7,128 nucleotides of DNA, from positions 1 through 7,128 of the forward strand of contig JASHXM010000125.1 in the NCBI GenBank assembly GCA_030043545.1. Reading direction: 5' to 3'. Made by a program: the position numbers and the translations under genes. This document shows, piece after piece, positions 1 to 6,091 of the stretch. Every line of letters begins with the position of its first letter. The first letter of the stretch is position 1. The notes beneath the pieces were generated by a model that saw only the letters and a list, made by a program, of their open reading frames with translations, made no database searches and was not told the origin of the DNA. The DNA is from Thermoplasmata archaeon. GTDB taxonomy: Archaea > Thermoplasmatota > Thermoplasmata > Lutacidiplasmatales > UBA184.

Positions 1-142
1 GCTGGTCGGGATCGTCAGTCGGGGCGACGTGGTCGCCGCCCTCGCCGGGGTCCCGCCCCCGCGGGAACGCGGGGCGCTGCGCCCCGGCCCGAATCGCCGG
101 GGCGCGCCCCGGACCGAGGAAGACCCGTACTCCGACGGGTAG
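1..142 (+). CDS. C-terminal end of a CBS-domain protein (partial, cut by window edge)
   Basis: Reading from base 2 gives an open frame of 46 residues that begins LVGIVSRGDVVAALAG and ends at TAG (140-142). The opening matches the closing strand and helix of a CBS domain, whose usual pattern is (L/I)VGI(I/V)(T/S)xxD(L/V)(L/V)xAL. CBS pairs bind adenosyl ligands such as AMP, ATP or SAM and regulate a fused or partner protein. The remaining 30 residues are rich in Pro, Arg and Gly and look like a disordered tail. The start and any N-terminal domain lie outside the window, so the full protein could be a stand-alone CBS protein or a CBS-regulated enzyme or transporter. It is the only gene on this strand and converges on korC, whose stop lies 67 nt away with no clear T-rich terminator between. 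Confidence 0.72.
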   Translation, partial: LVGIVSRGDVVAALAGVPPPRERGALRPGPNRRGAPRTEEDPYSDG

Positions 143-209
143 CGCCCCGGGATCGGGCGAGGTGGCCCGAACGTTGCGGAGGAGCCGGCCAAGGACCGTC
201 GTGGTGCGG

Positions 210-797
210 CTAGGCCGGCACCGGCCGCCGGCCGAGCAGCGCCAAGCCGGCGTCGACCGCGTGGACGTTGAGCGGAACGTACGCGGCCTTCCGGTCGGTG
301 AGGAAGTGTCGGAACAGACCGTCGACCGCGGTCCGGGCGCGGTCGGGGTCCTCGCCGGTCACGCCGAACAGCGCCCCGAGCATCACGCTATTGGCGGCGA
401 TCGACGCATCGCGCGCCCCCTCCGGCAGGAACCGGGTCAGGCCGGCGGCGATCTCGGCGGCGGGCACGCGCTCGACGCGCAGGTCCGTCCTCGGCGGCCC
501 GTCGGAGACGAGGGAGCTGTTGACGAGCAACGTCCCTCCGGGGCGGAGGAGCGGCACGAAATCCATCGACGGGATGTTCATCGCGACCAGCAGGTCGGGC
601 TCCTCGACGATCGGCGAGTCGATCGGCTCGTCGGAGGCGACGACGTAGCATTTCACCTTCCCGCCCCGGGTCTCCGGGCCGTACGACGGGGTGTACGCGA
701 CATGGCGTCCCTCGAGGAAGTGGAAGTAGGCGAGCCAGTTTGCGAGCTCCAGCACGCCCTGCCCGCCGTGACCGGCGACGATCATCTCGCGCTTCAT
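210..797 (-). CDS. korC: 2-oxoacid:ferredoxin oxidoreductase, gamma subunit (KorC)
   Basis: This 195-residue protein is the gamma subunit of a four-subunit 2-oxoglutarate-type ferredoxin oxidoreductase, a cytoplasmic enzyme that oxidatively decarboxylates a 2-oxoacid to its acyl-CoA. The N-terminus carries the family's glycine loop GHGGQGV (residues 9-15). It is followed by SYGPETRGGKVKC (38-50), the classic SYGPExRGG signature of gamma subunits, and then by IVEEPDLLVAMN (63-74). The length fits the roughly 180-200 residues usual for KorC. The ATG at 797 overlaps the korB stop as ATGA (797-794) and has a GGAGG ribosome site (806-802) 4 nt upstream, which fixes the start. It is the last gene of the korDABC operon. 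Nothing is truncated. Substrate assignment (2-oxoglutarate rather than pyruvate or a branched-chain acid) comes from subunit type and operon order, not from a residue test. Confidence 0.93.
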   Translation of the reverse strand: MKREMIVAGHGGQGVLELANWLAYFHFLEGRHVAYTPSYGPETRGGKVKCYVVASDEPIDSPIVEEPDLLVAMNIPSMDFVPLLRPGGTLLVNSSLVSDGPPRTDLRVERVPAAEIAAGLTRFLPEGARDASIAANSVMLGALFGVTGEDPDRARTAVDGLFRHFLTDRKAAYVPLNVHAVDAGLALLGRRPVPA

Positions 798-1594
798 CGC
801 CCCTCCACGCCGAAACGGTCGCGGTACACGCCTGGCGGAAAGAGCGGACGGAGGACGTCGGCGGCGTACCGCTTCGCGTCGAGGATGCCGAGCTTCCAGT
901 TGACGGAGCAGGTGCTCACGAACTCGACGAAGGCGAAGCCCCCGCGCTCCTGCACCTCGAACGCGTGGCGGACGCTCGCCGCCCCCTCGAGCGCGCCGCG
1001 CGCGTTGTAGACCCGGGGGATCGGGGTCGGCGCGATCGGGAGGAACACCCGCTTCACGTACGCGGGCCGCTCGAACCCCGCGACGAGCCGGGTCGCGTCG
1101 ATCGGAGGGCCGGTCGAGGTCGCGTCCCGCCCCGAGGGGCTGGTCGTTGTCACCATCCCGATCGGGGTCGTCGGGGCCATCTGGCCGCCGGTCATCCCGT
1201 AGATCGCGTTGTTCACGAGGAAGACGGTGATCGGCTCCCCCCGGTTCGCCGCGTAGAGGAGCTCGAGCAGTCCGATCGACGCGGCGTCGCCGTCCCCCTG
1301 CACCGCGAACGTGAGGAGGTCGGGCCGGACCCGCTTGATCCCCGCCATGACCGCCGGGGCCCGGCCGTGGGGCGCCTGCACGGCGTCGACGTTGAGGTAC
1401 TCGTGGGCGAGGACGCTGCATCCGACGCTGCTGACCATCACCGTGCGCTCGCGGATCTCGAGCTCGTCGATCGCCTTCGCGATCAGCCGCGTGAGCGTGC
1501 CGTGTTCGCAGCCGGCGCAGTAGTGGGTGGGGGTCCCCGTGAGGGCGGTCAGCGCGCCGAGCTTCGGGACGTAGACCTCGGCCGCGGCGCTCAT
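794..1594 (-). CDS. korB: 2-oxoacid:ferredoxin oxidoreductase, beta subunit (KorB, TPP-binding)
   Basis: This 266-residue subunit binds thiamine diphosphate and the electron-transfer 4Fe-4S cluster. Visible cluster ligands are C26 and C29 (CAGCEHG), C59 (SSVGCS) and C229 (STCSVNWKL), matching the four-cysteine layout of archaeal 2-oxoacid ferredoxin oxidoreductase beta subunits. HGRAPAVMAGIK (76-87) and the GDGD TPP/metal motif (100-103) follow, then NNAIYGMTGGQ (128-138), which is typical of KorB, and TTTSPSGRD (149-157). The family more often has CPGCGHG at the first cysteine pair, so the A and E substitutions are mild variants and the ligands themselves are kept. The ATG at 1594 overlaps the korA stop as ATGA and has GGAGG (1609-1605) 10 nt upstream. 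With KorA it forms the catalytic core of the complex. Confidence 0.94.
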   Translation of the reverse strand: MSAAAEVYVPKLGALTALTGTPTHYCAGCEHGTLTRLIAKAIDELEIRERTVMVSSVGCSVLAHEYLNVDAVQAPHGRAPAVMAGIKRVRPDLLTFAVQGDGDAASIGLLELLYAANRGEPITVFLVNNAIYGMTGGQMAPTTPIGMVTTTSPSGRDATSTGPPIDATRLVAGFERPAYVKRVFLPIAPTPIPRVYNARGALEGAASVRHAFEVQERGGFAFVEFVSTCSVNWKLGILDAKRYAADVLRPLFPPGVYRDRFGVEGR

Positions 1595-2658
1595 CGGAGC
1601 ATCGCCTCCGCCGCGCGCACCAGGTCGCCCGACCCGGGGAGCAGCCCGCCCATCTCGCCGACCGAGCGGACGTCGGCCCCGCCCGCCGCGGCGAGCCGGA
1701 CGTCGTCCACCATCTGCCCGGCGTTCAGCTCGACGACCAGGAGCTTGGAACGGCCGGCGGCGACGAGGCGCCGAAGACGGTCGGCCGGAAACGGGGCGAG
1801 CGTGATCGGCCGGAACAGTCCGGCCCGAACGGAGCGCGCGCGGAGCAGCCGGATCGCGCGGCGCGCGAGGCGGGCGCAGATCCCGTACGCGACGAAGACG
1901 ACCTCCGCGTCGTCCGTTTCGAACTCCTCGGCGCGGGGCTCGCGGGCCGCGATCCGGTCGCGCTTCTCGCGGAGGTGGTGCGAGTGCCGGCTCTGGTCGG
2001 CGAGCTCGAGGTGCAGCGACGAGAGGACGTGCCGGGTCGCGCCCCGCGCTCCGGTCGCGGCCCATTCCGGAGCGTACACGGGCGCCGCCACATCGGGAAG
2101 GACGAGGTCCTCCTTGAGCTGGCCCAGGAACGCGTCGGCGAGGACGGTCACCGGGGTGCGGTACTCGAACGCGAGGTCGAACCCGAGGGCCGGGAACGCC
2201 GCCATCTCGGGGACCGACGCTGGTGCGAGGACGATCGTCGGGTAGCCGCCGTGGCCGCCGCCGCGGGTCGCCTGGAAGTAGTCGCTCTGCTCGGGGCCGA
2301 GGTTGCCGAGCCCGGGTCCGGCGCGGTTCACGTCAACGATCAGCATCGGCAGCTCCATCCCGGCGGCGTAGCTGAGCCCCTCCTGCTTGAGGCTGAACCC
2401 CGGTCCGGACGTCGCCGTCATCGCCTTCGCCCCCGTCGCCGCGGCGCCGATCACCATGCTGATCGCTTCGAGCTCGCTCGCCGCCTGCAGGAACGTCCGG
2501 AACGCCGGGTACGACCGACGGTCGAACTCGGCCGCCAACGTCTCGGGGATCTCGCTCGACGGCGTGATCGGGTAGGCGAAGTAGGCGTTGAGGCCGGTCC
2601 GCAGCGCGCCGTACGCCAGCGCCTCGTTCCCCTTCAGGAACGCCCGGTCGTCGGTCAT
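1591..2658 (-). CDS. korA: 2-oxoacid:ferredoxin oxidoreductase, alpha subunit (KorA)
   Basis: This 355-residue alpha subunit is the pyrimidine-binding and substrate-binding half of the complex. The N-terminal domain opens GNEALAYGALRTGLNAYFAYPITPSSEIPE, containing the YPITPSS loop (residues 29-35) in which the Thr contacts the 2-oxoacid in characterised relatives. ATSGPGFSL (82-90) and the E94-containing segment KQEGLSYAAGMELPMLIVDVNRAGPG follow, then LGPEQSDYFQATRGGGHGG (120-138), all standard for KorA. The C-terminal domain contains AYGICARLARRAI (257-269) and VVELNAGQMVDD (308-319), the late domain II/III segments. The length is normal for KorA. The ATG at 2658 forms an ATGA overlap with the korD stop and has GAGGT (2678-2674) 10 nt upstream. 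There is no fusion to the gamma domain, so this is the split, four-gene form. Confidence 0.94.
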   Translation of the reverse strand: MTDDRAFLKGNEALAYGALRTGLNAYFAYPITPSSEIPETLAAEFDRRSYPAFRTFLQAASELEAISMVIGAAATGAKAMTATSGPGFSLKQEGLSYAAGMELPMLIVDVNRAGPGLGNLGPEQSDYFQATRGGGHGGYPTIVLAPASVPEMAAFPALGFDLAFEYRTPVTVLADAFLGQLKEDLVLPDVAAPVYAPEWAATGARGATRHVLSSLHLELADQSRHSHHLREKRDRIAAREPRAEEFETDDAEVVFVAYGICARLARRAIRLLRARSVRAGLFRPITLAPFPADRLRRLVAAGRSKLLVVELNAGQMVDDVRLAAAGGADVRSVGEMGGLLPGSGDLVRAAEAMLR

Positions 2659-2909
2659 GGCCGACGCGCTCCGACCTCGGCGATCGCGAAATCCGGGCAG
2701 ACCCAGTAGCAGAGCCCGCAGCCGGTACAGTCCCCCCGCTCGCCGTGGAAGGAGAACTCGACCGGGTGGTAGCCGCCGCGGTTGAAGGCGCGGGTGAGGC
2801 GGAGGTTCCTCGGAGGGCAGACGACGACGCACAGCTCGCACCCCTTGCAGCGCTCCGCGTCGACCACCACTCGAAACCGGTCGGGCCCGGACGGGCGCTC
2901 GAGCGTCAT
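2655..2909 (-). CDS. korD: 2-oxoacid:ferredoxin oxidoreductase, delta (2x 4Fe-4S ferredoxin) subunit (KorD)
   Basis: This 84-residue ferredoxin-like subunit passes electrons from the catalytic subunits to soluble ferredoxin. Two complete cluster motifs are visible: C21-C24-C27 with C31 (CKGCELCVVVCP) and C61-C64-C67 with C71 (CTGCGLCYWVCP). The linker RAFNRGGYHPVEF (40-52) is a KorD hallmark. It is the first gene of the operon, so the order is D-A-B-C as in methanogen kor operons. The ATG at 2909 has no Shine-Dalgarno sequence, whereas the three downstream genes do. A TATA-like box lies about 32 nt upstream, which fits a leaderless or nearly leaderless archaeal mRNA. The 52-nt gap to the upstream transporter gene is enough for its own promoter. 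Confidence 0.93.
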   Translation of the reverse strand: MTLERPSGPDRFRVVVDAERCKGCELCVVVCPPRNLRLTRAFNRGGYHPVEFSFHGERGDCTGCGLCYWVCPDFAIAEVGARRP

Positions 2910-2937
2910 CGCTGGTGGGCAAGGGGGTCCCGGGACC

Positions 2938-2943
2938 GATAAA
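2938..2943 (-). promoter_or_regulatory. TATA-like box of the korDABC operon
   Basis: On the - strand this reads TTTATC inside GTTTATCGG, an AT-rich patch in a GC-rich intergenic stretch. Its centre is about 32 nt before the korD ATG. With the usual archaeal spacing of about 26 nt, the transcript would start near 2914, leaving a leader of only a few bases, in keeping with the absence of a ribosome site. No experimental start is available. Confidence 0.55.
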
Positions 2944-2948
2944 CGGGT

Positions 2949-2966
2949 CGTGAACGGCGATTCACG
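2949..2966. promoter_or_regulatory. Perfect 6-bp inverted repeat next to the kor TATA box (possible operator or short terminator hairpin)
   Basis: CGTGAA and TTCACG flank a 6-nt spacer and pair perfectly. The repeat covers the stop codon of the upstream transporter and ends 5 nt upstream of the korD TATA-like box. That position suits a dyad-binding regulator controlling kor. It could instead form a 6-bp hairpin at the end of the transporter mRNA, although no T-run follows it. The function is an inference. Confidence 0.4.
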
Positions 2967-3909
2967 GAGGCGGGGCGCGGGCGACCGCGGGTCGGGCTCG
3001 CGTCGACGGCGCCGCTCGCGTCTCGCCGCCCGGCCGATGGAGCAGGACGAGGGCGAGCAGGATCAGGGTGAGTCCGCCGAGCTCGGCCGGCGCGAACGGC
3101 TCGCCGAACGCCAGGACGCCGACGGCCAGCGCTACGACGGGGTTCAGGAACGTCACCTGGTTCGCGCCGACGGCGCCGTGAGTGCGCAGGAGGTCGAAGA
3201 ACAGGGCGTAGCCCCCGGCGAGCGAGATGATCCCGACGTAGGCGATCGACCCGACGACGCCCGGACTCCAGACGATCGACGCGTGCGGCGCGAGGAGGGC
3301 GACGGCCGCGAGCGAGGCGGCCCCTCCGCCCACGAACTGGAACGACTGTCCCCACGCGCCCTCGCCGGCCGGCCGGAGCCGAACGAGCAGCACGGCTCCG
3401 CCCCCTTGGCAGACCGTCCCGAGCGCGAAGGCGGCGAGCCCGGCGACGTTGGTGACCGCCGCGCCGCCGGCCGCGACGGCGAGCATCACGACGCCCGCCA
3501 GGCCGAGCGTTAGCGCGGCGACCCCGGACCGGCCGATCCGCTCGCCGTTTCGCAGGACGGTCACGAACCCGACGCTGACCAGCGGCGAGGCAGCGTAGAC
3601 GATCGAGGCGACCCCGCCCGTGGCAAACCGCTCCCCCCAGAATAGCGGAAGGTTGATCCCGGCGATCAGCAGCGCCCCGACGGCCGCCGACTCGGCGATC
3701 GAACGTCCCGACGGGAACGGACGACGCAGCCCGGCCGCGATCGGGGCGCAGACCGCCGCCGCGACGGCGAAATCGATCGCGACGAGCAGGAACGGATCCG
3801 AGCCGCCGCTCACGCCGAGGCGGCTCACCGGGAACGTGACCCCCCAGACGACCCCGAGCAGCGCGAGGCGACCGAGCGGCAATCCCCGGCGGGTCGGTGC
3901 GTCGGCCAC
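2962..3909 (-). CDS. EamA/DMT-superfamily permease (10-helix small-molecule transporter)
   Basis: This 315-residue, strongly hydrophobic protein has the two-fold EamA architecture. The N-half begins LALLGVVWGVTFPVSRLGV, the usual W-G-x-x-(F/W) helix 1. It later shows INLPLFWGERFATGGVASIVYAASPLVSV, the end-of-repeat signature with A-x-x-(P). The C-half ends with GANQVTFLNPVVALAVGVLAFGEPF, matching the conserved xx(L)xPVxAxxxGxxxxGE motif of DMT exporters. About ten membrane segments are expected in the cytoplasmic membrane. Substrates of this superfamily vary (amino acids, metabolites, drugs) and none can be named here. The GTG start at 3909 is chosen because GGTGAGG (3922-3916) lies 6 nt upstream. 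The longer frame from 4050 would run through the promoter and adds a non-membrane, Arg-rich leader. The C-terminal ~25 residues are a Pro/Arg/Ala tail. Its promoter matches the one ahead of the DUF981 unit. Confidence 0.85.
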   Translation of the reverse strand: MADAPTRRGLPLGRLALLGVVWGVTFPVSRLGVSGGSDPFLLVAIDFAVAAAVCAPIAAGLRRPFPSGRSIAESAAVGALLIAGINLPLFWGERFATGGVASIVYAASPLVSVGFVTVLRNGERIGRSGVAALTLGLAGVVMLAVAAGGAAVTNVAGLAAFALGTVCQGGGAVLLVRLRPAGEGAWGQSFQFVGGGAASLAAVALLAPHASIVWSPGVVGSIAYVGIISLAGGYALFFDLLRTHGAVGANQVTFLNPVVALAVGVLAFGEPFAPAELGGLTLILLALVLLHRPGGETRAAPSTRARPAVARAPPP

Positions 3910-3944
3910 AGCTAGCCTCACCGCCGAGGACCGGTGCTCGCAGC

Positions 3945-3977
3945 CTTTGAACGGTCGGTCGGCTCGGGTTGACGAAC
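3945..3977 (-). promoter_or_regulatory. Promoter region of the EamA gene with upstream element TTCGTCAAC
   Basis: On the - strand, TTCGTCAAC (3976-3968) is followed by 16 nt and then TTCAAAGGC (3951-3943). The AAA (3948-3946) is the most AT-rich point and the likely, weak TATA element. Its first A lies 39 nt before the GTG start. The 9-mer, its spacing and the 39-nt distance are repeated exactly ahead of the 6171 start. The 9-mer is probably a regulator or activator site. Confidence 0.5.
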
Positions 3978-3992
3978 TCGAGTCGCGCTGCC

Positions 3993-4008
3993 GGCGCCAG
4001 AGGGCGCC
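3993..4008. repeat. GC-rich hairpin (GGCGCC arms, 4-nt loop)
   Basis: GGCGCC, AGAG, GGCGCC forms a 6-bp stem with a tetranucleotide loop, lying just upstream of the EamA promoter in the 180-nt gap after the response regulator. Each arm is itself a palindrome, so pairing is not unique. It is one of three dyads in this gap and may be part of a transcript end, but no T-run accompanies it. Confidence 0.3.
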
Positions 4009-4040
4009 GCGCCGAGGAGGGGACGAGGGGCCCCGGCAGC

Positions 4041-4072
4041 GGTCCGACACCGGACCCGGCGGGTCCGCCGGG
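4041..4072 (-). terminator. Two overlapping dyads just after the response-regulator stop (possible transcript-end structure)
   Basis: CCCGGCGG (4055-4062) pairs with CCGCCGGG (4065-4072), beginning 18 nt beyond the gene's stop. GGTCCG (4041-4046) pairs with CGGACC (4051-4056) across a 4-nt loop. The two share bases 4055-4056, so they compete. GC-rich hairpins without a U-tract are not the usual archaeal terminator, hence the low confidence. Another role, such as RNA processing or stability, is possible. Confidence 0.3.
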
Positions 4073-4089
4073 CGGAATCCCCGCGCCGA

Positions 4090-5130
4090 TCAGGACGGCC
4101 GGCGCCGAGGGAACGCCAGGTTCGCCGCGCCCGACGGCGGCGGCAGGAACGTCGCGTCCCGGAGGAGGCGGACGGTCGCTTCGCCGCGGGGGGTCAAGCG
4201 GTACTGTTCCTCGGCGTGGTGGAGGAGTCCGGCGTCGACGAGGCGGCGCAGGTGGAACGACATCTTCGGGGAGTCGTCGAGCCCCGCGGCGCGCATCAGC
4301 TCCCCGAACGTCGTCGGGGAGTCGGCGAGCCGGTGGAGGACCTTGCGACGGATCGGGTTCGCCAGCGCCTCGAGCGTCTCGTGCACCTCTCCGCCCGACA
4401 CCGAGGCCCCGAGCGCGACCGCGGCCGCGGCCGGCAGGCGTCGCGGGTTGAACCCGACGCGCAGCGGGCCGTGGCCGGCGAGCTGGGCGCGCAGGCGGTC
4501 GAACGTCTCCACGACGTCCTCGAGGCGATGCCGAGCGAGGAGGCGTTCGGCGCCGGCGACGACCACCGCCCCCTGCGGGTGGTCGGTCAGGAACTCGGTC
4601 GTGCGATCGGTGAGCTCCACGAGGGATGCCGGGTCGAGCGGGACGAGCCGCACGTGGGGAGGCGCCGGCCCGCTCGCGTCCCCGAAGTAGAGCACCTCGC
4701 GCGTCCCGCCCTCGGTGAGGTCGCGCGCCTCCTCGAGCGGGTCGCGCGCCGCCGCGCTCGGCGCGTCGAACTCCCGCTCCAGCCCCACGAGGCGAAGCGT
4801 CTCGCGGACCTGCTCGAGGCGGAACGGCTTTTGGATGTAGTCGAACGCGCCGAGCTTCATCGCGTCGAGGGCGGTCTCGACGGTCGCGAAGCCGGTGACC
4901 ATCACGACGAACGTCCGGGGCCACCGCGCCCGGACCGTCCGCAACAGGTCGAGCCCGCCCTGGCGGGGCATCTTGAGGTCGGAGAGGACGACCTCGAACT
5001 CCGCGCCCTCGAGCCGCTCGACCGCCTTCGCGACCGACCCCTCGGCAACGACGTCGTGGTGGTCGTCGCGGAGCAATTCCGCGAGCTCCTCCCGGAACAC
5101 CCGGTCGTCGTCGACCACGAGGACGCGCAC
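4090..5130 (-). CDS. Response regulator: receiver domain, DUF835-like domain, ArsR-type winged helix
   Basis: This 346-residue protein is a three-part phosphorelay transcription factor. Residues 1-120 are a complete CheY-like receiver: acidic D7/D8/D9, phosphoacceptor D51 in LSDLKMP, T79 and K101 (KPF). Residues ~145-245 resemble the archaeal DUF835 module (ASLVELTDRTTEFL, then GAVVVAGAERLLARHRLEDVVETFDRLRAQLAGHGPLRVGFNPRRL). Residues ~250-325 are an ArsR/HTH_20-like winged helix starting HETLEALANPIRRKVLHRL, with recognition-helix region SPKMSFHLRRLVDAGLL and wing YRLTPRG. GTG at 5130 is chosen because VRVLVVDDD is the canonical receiver start and a TATA-like box lies ~26-30 nt upstream. The longer frame from 5292 would run into the DUF981 gene. 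The natural kinase partner is the PAS kinase at the right edge. The DUF835 assignment is from memory of the family pattern. Its role there is unknown, and target genes are not shown. Confidence 0.88.
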   Translation of the reverse strand: MRVLVVDDDRVFREELAELLRDDHHDVVAEGSVAKAVERLEGAEFEVVLSDLKMPRQGGLDLLRTVRARWPRTFVVMVTGFATVETALDAMKLGAFDYIQKPFRLEQVRETLRLVGLEREFDAPSAAARDPLEEARDLTEGGTREVLYFGDASGPAPPHVRLVPLDPASLVELTDRTTEFLTDHPQGAVVVAGAERLLARHRLEDVVETFDRLRAQLAGHGPLRVGFNPRRLPAAAAVALGASVSGGEVHETLEALANPIRRKVLHRLADSPTTFGELMRAAGLDDSPKMSFHLRRLVDAGLLHHAEEQYRLTPRGEATVRLLRDATFLPPPSGAANLAFPRRRPS

Positions 5131-5150
5131 GCCGGCGCGAGCGGCGCGCT

Positions 5151-5164
5151 CGGGTTTAGGGTTT
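5151..5164 (-). promoter_or_regulatory. TATA-like box of the response-regulator gene
   Basis: On the - strand this is TAAACCCTAAACCC, two tandem copies of a 7-mer and the most AT-rich patch in the gap. The second TAAA lies about 26 nt before the GTG at 5130, the normal TATA-to-start distance, so the mRNA would begin at or near the start codon. There is no ribosome site, which agrees with a leaderless transcript. Confidence 0.5.
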
Positions 5165-5175
5165 ACGAGACCTGA

Positions 5176-5204
5176 GCCCCGCCGGACGTCCGGCCCGGCG
5201 GGGC
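5176..5204. repeat. Perfect 10-bp inverted repeat between DUF981 and the response regulator
   Basis: GCCCCGCCGG (5176-5185) pairs exactly with CCGGCGGGGC (5195-5204) across 9 nt. The right half of an alternative inner palindrome (GGACGTCC, 5184-5191) lies inside. It begins 36 nt downstream of the DUF981 stop and ends 12 nt upstream of the next gene's TATA-like box. It could end the DUF981 transcript or act as an operator. There is no T-run after the stem. Confidence 0.45.
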
Positions 5205-5239
5205 CCGGGAATGGGTTGGCGCCCCGGCGACCGATCCGA

Positions 5240-6091
5240 CTACGGAGCTCCCGCCGCCCCGCTCCCCAGGTGCATCGGGAGCGTGGTGCCAAAGTACCCG
5301 AAGGCGGCGATCGCGGCGAGTCCCGCGAACAGCGGGAACAGGAGGAGGAGGAGCTGCGCCCAGTACGGGCACCGGAACCCGATCGACTCCTGGTTGGGGG
5401 CGACGGTCGCCGCCGCGGCGACCCCCATCGGCGCGACCGGCTGCGCCCCGCGCACCCCGCCCCGGTGGTGGCGCCAGCCCCGGACCCGGGAGCGGAGCGC
5501 CCCGAACGGATGCGGGGTCGCGACGGGCTGGCCGCGGTAGAACAGCACGAACGCGGGCCGTCCGGCCGCCGAGGCCGCCAGGTAGTGGTCCGTCAGGAAC
5601 GTTGCCGGGAACGCGGCGACGCCCATCGCCGCGAACGCGAGGTAGAGGAGCAGCGTGTCGAACGGGTGGGTCGTGAACGCCGGCGTCGCGGTGTACCCCG
5701 TGTAGCCGTAGAACGCGGTCGCCCCGCCGGCCACGAGGGAGATCAGTCCCACGTACTGCAGCTTTGTCCCCAAGCGGGCGGAGACGGCGTACGCGACGAG
5801 GACGATCCCCAAGAGGACCAGGGGGTCGAAGAAGAAGATGTTGTAGCCGCCCATCCCGTCGGAGTTGAGGAACGGCCACGTCATCTCGCCCCACAGGGCG
5901 AGGACGAGCGTCGAGGCGCCGAGAACGCCGAGCGGCACGGCGAGTCCGTTTAGCACGGCCCGCACCCCCTTCGGGTCGTTCGACCGGATCGCCCACCAGC
6001 TGTAGACCCCCGCGTAGGCGAACAGCACGCCCACGAGGATCAGCAGGACCTCGATCAGCGCGAGGTCGTCCAGGAACGGGGTGAACGTCAT
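5240..6091 (-). CDS. DUF981-like six-helix membrane protein
   Basis: This 283-residue protein has hydrophobic segments at about 11-34, 43-67, 84-105, 111-133, 144-171 and 244-270, so it sits in the membrane. The stretch LWGEMTWPF (66-74), followed by YNIFFFDPLVLLGIVLVAYAV (83-103), resembles the conserved TWP...YNIxFxDP core of archaeal DUF981 proteins, whose function is unknown. Residues 172-243 form a long loop rich in Arg, His, Gly and Pro before a last helix. Whether other family members have this insert could not be checked. ATG at 6091 is chosen because helix 1 starts soon after it. The longer frame from GTG 6214 adds a 41-residue charged segment and would overlap the promoter. No good ribosome site precedes 6091. 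The preceding small ORF ends in an ATGA overlap, so translation may be coupled. It lies between a sensor kinase and a response regulator, which invites a sensory role, but that is inference. Confidence 0.75.
   Translation of the reverse strand: MTFTPFLDDLALIEVLLILVGVLFAYAGVYSWWAIRSNDPKGVRAVLNGLAVPLGVLGASTLVLALWGEMTWPFLNSDGMGGYNIFFFDPLVLLGIVLVAYAVSARLGTKLQYVGLISLVAGGATAFYGYTGYTATPAFTTHPFDTLLLYLAFAAMGVAAFPATFLTDHYLAASAAGRPAFVLFYRGQPVATPHPFGALRSRVRGWRHHRGGVRGAQPVAPMGVAAAATVAPNQESIGFRCPYWAQLLLLLFPLFAGLAAIAAFGYFGTTLPMHLGSGAAGAP

Noticed and set aside
143..209. Possible bidirectional terminator between the CBS gene and korC
   Set aside because: No convincing stem with a T-run was found in these 67 nt. 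Only ordinary GC-rich sequence is visible.
740..2245. 501-residue open frame on the + strand
   Set aside because: It lies antisense to korC, korB and korA. Its translation is Arg/Asp/Ala-rich with no recognisable domain, as expected from the opposite strand of GC-rich genes.
3910..4050. 47-residue N-terminal extension of the EamA protein
   Set aside because: It is hydrophilic and Arg/Ser-rich, covers the promoter and a hairpin, and a GTG with a good ribosome site at 3909 sits directly before the first membrane helix.
2906..4924. 672-residue open frame on the - strand
   Set aside because: It is out of frame with the response regulator and the EamA gene, which it covers. The product is Arg/Pro/Gly-rich low-complexity sequence, whereas the other frames give clear domains.
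5151..5164. CCCTAAA tandem copies resembling a plant-type telomere repeat
   Set aside because: There are only two copies, placed at the correct distance for a TATA-like box, and nothing else suggests a chromosome end.
5131..5292. 54-residue N-terminal extension of the response regulator
   Set aside because: It would overlap the DUF981 gene and includes the inverted repeat and TATA-like box. The receiver domain begins canonically at GTG 5130.
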